A model generated the notes under the pieces. That model was not told the origin of the DNA. It made no database searches and saw only the letters and a list, made by a program, of their open reading frames with translations. DNA of 32,487 bases from Frateuria sp. Soil773 (lineage in GTDB: Bacteria > Pseudomonadota > Gammaproteobacteria > Xanthomonadales > Rhodanobacteraceae): NCBI RefSeq assembly GCF_001428405.1, contig NZ_LMSL01000014.1:78938-111424 (forward strand). Direction: 5' to 3'. Below are positions 32,308 through 32,487 of the stretch, piece by piece. Made by a program: the position numbers and the translations under genes. Each line of letters starts with the position of its first letter. The stretch's first letter is position 1.

Positions 32308-32487
32308 GAATCGTAAGGGATGGAATGCGTCTGGTAGTAGGCTTTTGCCGCTTGAGTGAGCGGGCGGTACTTGCCATTCGACCGGCCACCATAGGGTCCC
32401 ACGGGTTCTACATGGGCCTTCACGCACATCACGGGTACGGCCGTGGTCGCGGTCCCGGTCAGCCAGACCTTGACCATGCCGCCCGGC
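32286..32487 (-). CDS. Unknown protein, 5' end beyond window
   Basis: The frame ends at 32286 and is open to the window edge (66 codons visible), so the start may lie outside; ATG 32477 (MVKVWLTGTATTAVPV) has no clear ribosome site, and the preceding codons Pro-Gly-Gly fit a continuing protein. Visible residues hold two Cys (VPVMCVKAHVEP and YDSWKCDKL) and no membrane helix. I do not recognise the family. Coupled to the tiny lipoprotein frame downstream; together with the composition shift this suggests an acquired segment. Confidence 0.55.
   Translation of the reverse strand, partial: PGGMVKVWLTGTATTAVPVMCVKAHVEPVGPYGGRSNGKYRPLTQAAKAYYQTHSIPYDSWKCDKL

Overview
The window is very GC-rich DNA with tightly packed genes, many GTG/TTG starts and 4-bp start/stop overlaps. 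Gene content points to a gammaproteobacterium of the Xanthomonadales, most likely Rhodanobacteraceae (Rhodanobacter/Dyella-like): a hemD-hemX-hemY module, a CDP-glucoseen-reductase-like flavoprotein, a DUF1993 protein, an alpha-amino acid ester hydrolase very like the Xanthomonas enzyme, and abundant extragenic stem-loop repeats. The genus is an inference. No rRNA, tRNA, CRISPR array or complete insertion sequence was seen.

Layout. 1-7226 (minus strand): an exported alpha/beta hydrolase cut by the window edge, a HAD phosphatase, hemY and hemX (haem biosynthesis accessory proteins), a POT peptide transporter, then hemD. The transporter lies between hemD and hemX, and a decayed copy of the hemD 3' end remains beside hemX, so this is a visible insertion/duplication scar. 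7279-8774 (plus): a YiiD-type thioesterase, a small lipoprotein and a membrane-anchored rhodanese-like protein without any cysteine. 9062-11570: a ferredoxin-reductase flavoprotein divergent from a PaaI thioesterase plus an SrkA-type kinase. 12028-16382 (plus): a small membrane protein, RlmI rRNA methyltransferase, type IB topoisomerase and RmuC. 16620-17473 (minus): a membrane protein/XRE regulator pair with a three-half-site operator in its promoter. 17724-22596 (plus): folE overlapping an EF-hand protein, an MFS exporter, a DUF1993 protein and an FAD-dependent dehydrogenase.

22599-24299 is a complete hipBA-type toxin-antitoxin locus, with three 16-bp inverted repeats spaced exactly 27 bp apart over its promoter. 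It is followed by a FrnE/DsbA-like oxidoreductase, DinG helicase, a HutD/Ves protein, an NnrU-family membrane protein, a tiny membrane protein and a DUF938 methyltransferase. A hairpin separates these from the convergent, exported alpha-amino acid ester hydrolase (29535-31472). A YchJ-family SEC-C protein and, at the right edge, a less GC-rich segment with a tiny lipoprotein and a truncated unknown gene close the window.

Most of the window is core housekeeping. The parts that deserve a second look are the hemD scar, the two self-regulated XRE loci with their operators, and a family of extragenic stem-loops whose arms covary.
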